Shown: piece by piece, positions 10,438-11,271 of the stretch
Layout of the letters: the number at the start of each line of letters is the position of its first letter
Numbering within the stretch: the first letter of the stretch is position 1
From: Candidatus Falkowbacteria bacterium CG10_big_fil_rev_8_21_14_0_10_44_15
GTDB lineage: Bacteria > Patescibacteriota > Patescibacteriia > Patescibacteriales > XYC2-FULL-47-12
Assembly: GCA_002773575.1 (NCBI GenBank)
Contig: PFAT01000002.1
Coordinates: 1-11,271, forward strand
Reading direction: 5' to 3'
DNA: 11,271 bases
Made by a program: the position numbers and the translations under genes
Notes under the pieces: generated by a model
What the model saw: the letters and a program-made list of their open reading frames with translations, nothing else
What the model was told of the DNA's origin: nothing
The model's database searches: none

Positions 10438-11271
10438 TTAAATTGCTACCGTCTTCGGCTTAGTGAGCACTGGTATTTTTTCCGCTTGCCCGACTCCATT
10501 GCCCAAATATTGCCCAAAAGAATTTAATTCAACCGGTTTGTCCAGCAGATTGATGGCCTCTCTCAAGGTGGTGGGGAGCAGGTGGGCGTATCTCATCGTC
10601 ATTTTCATATCAGCGTGTCCCAGCAACTCCTGAATCGTTTTCAGCGATACTCCCTTGCAGACCAGATGCGAGGCGAACGTGTGCCGGAGCGTGTGCCAGC
10701 CTATTTTTTTTAATCCGGCCATTTGGCAGGAGTATTGCAGCATCAGGCGGTACTTATCATATCTCAAGGGCTTACCCTTGTTGCTACAGAATACAAAATC
10801 TCCCACCCTTTCTCTGTTATCCAGCATTTCGCATACTTGCGCGGTTAGTGGTACATCTCTGGTTTTGTTGTTTTTAGGGGAGCCGATGATACCTCCCACA
10901 AAGGAGTGTCTGACGGTTAAAATTTCTTTTTCCAGATTTACGTCCGACCAGCCCAGTCCCGCTAGTTCTCCAAAGCGTAAGCCCGTTTTAAGGGCAAGCA
11001 ACGCCATATCGTGCAGCAACTCGTCATCTATAATATTGAGGAGCTTGTCGCTTTCTTCCGGCGTTAGGAAGCAAAATTTGGGCGGCGGGACTTTTAATAG
11101 CTTTATCTTTGGCAACATCGCCAGCCCCACCCATTCTTGAGCAATATGCAGGCATTTTCTTAATACCGCCAAATGGTTGTTGATGGTTTTAGCCGCCAGC
11201 CCGCCCTGTTTGCGTTTGGCCTTAAAATCCTCTACCAGCATAGAGCTAATCTTATCTAGCTTATACTTTCC
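10438..11271 (-). CDS. Tyrosine recombinase / phage-type integrase (5' end beyond the window)
   Basis: A site-specific recombinase of the tyrosine (lambda integrase/XerD-like) family. The frame stays open from the Met codon at 11241 to the window edge, so the true start lies to the right and part of the N-terminal core-binding domain is missing. What is visible (numbering from the Met at 11241): a partial SAM-like core-binding domain (T-I-N-N-H-L-A-V-L-R-K, about 19-29), then the catalytic domain with R89 (T-G-L-R-F-G-E-L), a likely Lys (K126, before T-R-D-V-P-L), H183 and R186 (H-T-L-R-H-T-F-A-S-H-L), H209 (L-L-G-H-A-D) and nucleophile Y218 (M-R-Y-A-H-L). All catalytic residues are present, so it should be active. 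It ends 48 bp from the tRNA-Ser 3' end, pointing toward it, the usual position for the integrase of an element inserted in a tRNA gene. The element would extend rightward, outside the window. Confidence 0.95.
   Translation of the reverse strand, partial: GKYKLDKISSMLVEDFKAKRKQGGLAAKTINNHLAVLRKCLHIAQEWVGLAMLPKIKLLKVPPPKFCFLTPEESDKLLNIIDDELLHDMALLALKTGLRFGELAGLGWSDVNLEKEILTVRHSFVGGIIGSPKNNKTRDVPLTAQVCEMLDNRERVGDFVFCSNKGKPLRYDKYRLMLQYSCQMAGLKKIGWHTLRHTFASHLVCKGVSLKTIQELLGHADMKMTMRYAHLLPTTLREAINLLDKPVELNSFGQYLGNGVGQAEKIPVLTKPKTVAI

Noticed and set aside
10655..11140. Plus-strand 161-codon frame
   Set aside because: It is a shadow of the integrase gene, whose minus-strand frame carries all the catalytic residues.
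1..11271. CRISPR array, rRNA or complete insertion sequence
   Set aside because: No regularly spaced repeats, rRNA consensus or transposase were seen; the repeats present are palindromes or short tandem units.

Overview
The window looks like a piece of a Candidate Phyla Radiation (Patescibacteria, probably Parcubacteria-type) genome. This is an inference from several signs: a set of short prepilin-like genes with the E-G-I-E-L-A-R-N-R-R-D-S-N-W style motif, a VirB2/TrbC-like two-helix pilin, a Cys-rich surface protein, weak or absent Shine-Dalgarno sequences at most genes, a small GIY-YIG nuclease next to a tRNA, and many palindromic or low-complexity repeats lying between and even inside essential genes. 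ligA ends in a TGA stop right after a complete BRCT domain, so TGA is a stop codon. This argues against the Gracilibacteria/SR1 code.

Layout. (1) 46-4294 is a plus-strand surface-structure operon: PilV-like, PilW/GspJ-like and PilX-like prepilins, then a T4SS-type pilin-like membrane protein and a 587-residue membrane-anchored Cys-rich protein. A composite palindromic repeat (about 1190-1393) splits the prepilins. (2) 4312-4997 holds a long palindrome and a one-gene unit: a consensus sigma70 promoter, a good RBS, an unrecognised 144-aa anchored protein and a strong intrinsic terminator. (3) 5050-7294 holds a nested inverted-repeat element and ligA, the NAD-dependent DNA ligase, which carries three repeat-derived in-frame insertions. 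(4) 7294-9970 holds gatC and gatA, two subunits of the tRNA-dependent amidotransferase. About 800 bp separate them. (5) That 800-bp gap holds what I consider the most interesting object here: an apparent minus-strand transcription unit (promoter 8370-8342, terminator-like hairpin 7830-7780) of about 560 nt. It has no convincing protein gene and contains a near-continuous chain of long hairpins, so it is a candidate large structured non-coding RNA. (6) 9956-11271 holds a GIY-YIG nuclease gene bracketed by a 16-bp copy of the tRNA-Ser 5' end, the tRNA-Ser(GGA) gene itself with a terminator, and a convergent tyrosine recombinase that runs off the right edge. This is a typical left boundary of a tRNA-integrated element.

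How it fits together. The left third probably builds a cell-surface filament or attachment structure. The centre is housekeeping (DNA ligation; Gln-tRNA/Asn-tRNA amidation, with gatB not in the window). The right end is a mobile-DNA hotspot at a serine tRNA. Repeats recur throughout: palindromes of the CCCCTCC-TTA-n-TAAGGAGGGG type occur between genes and as translated insertions in LigA, and a related palindromic cluster is translated within GatA.
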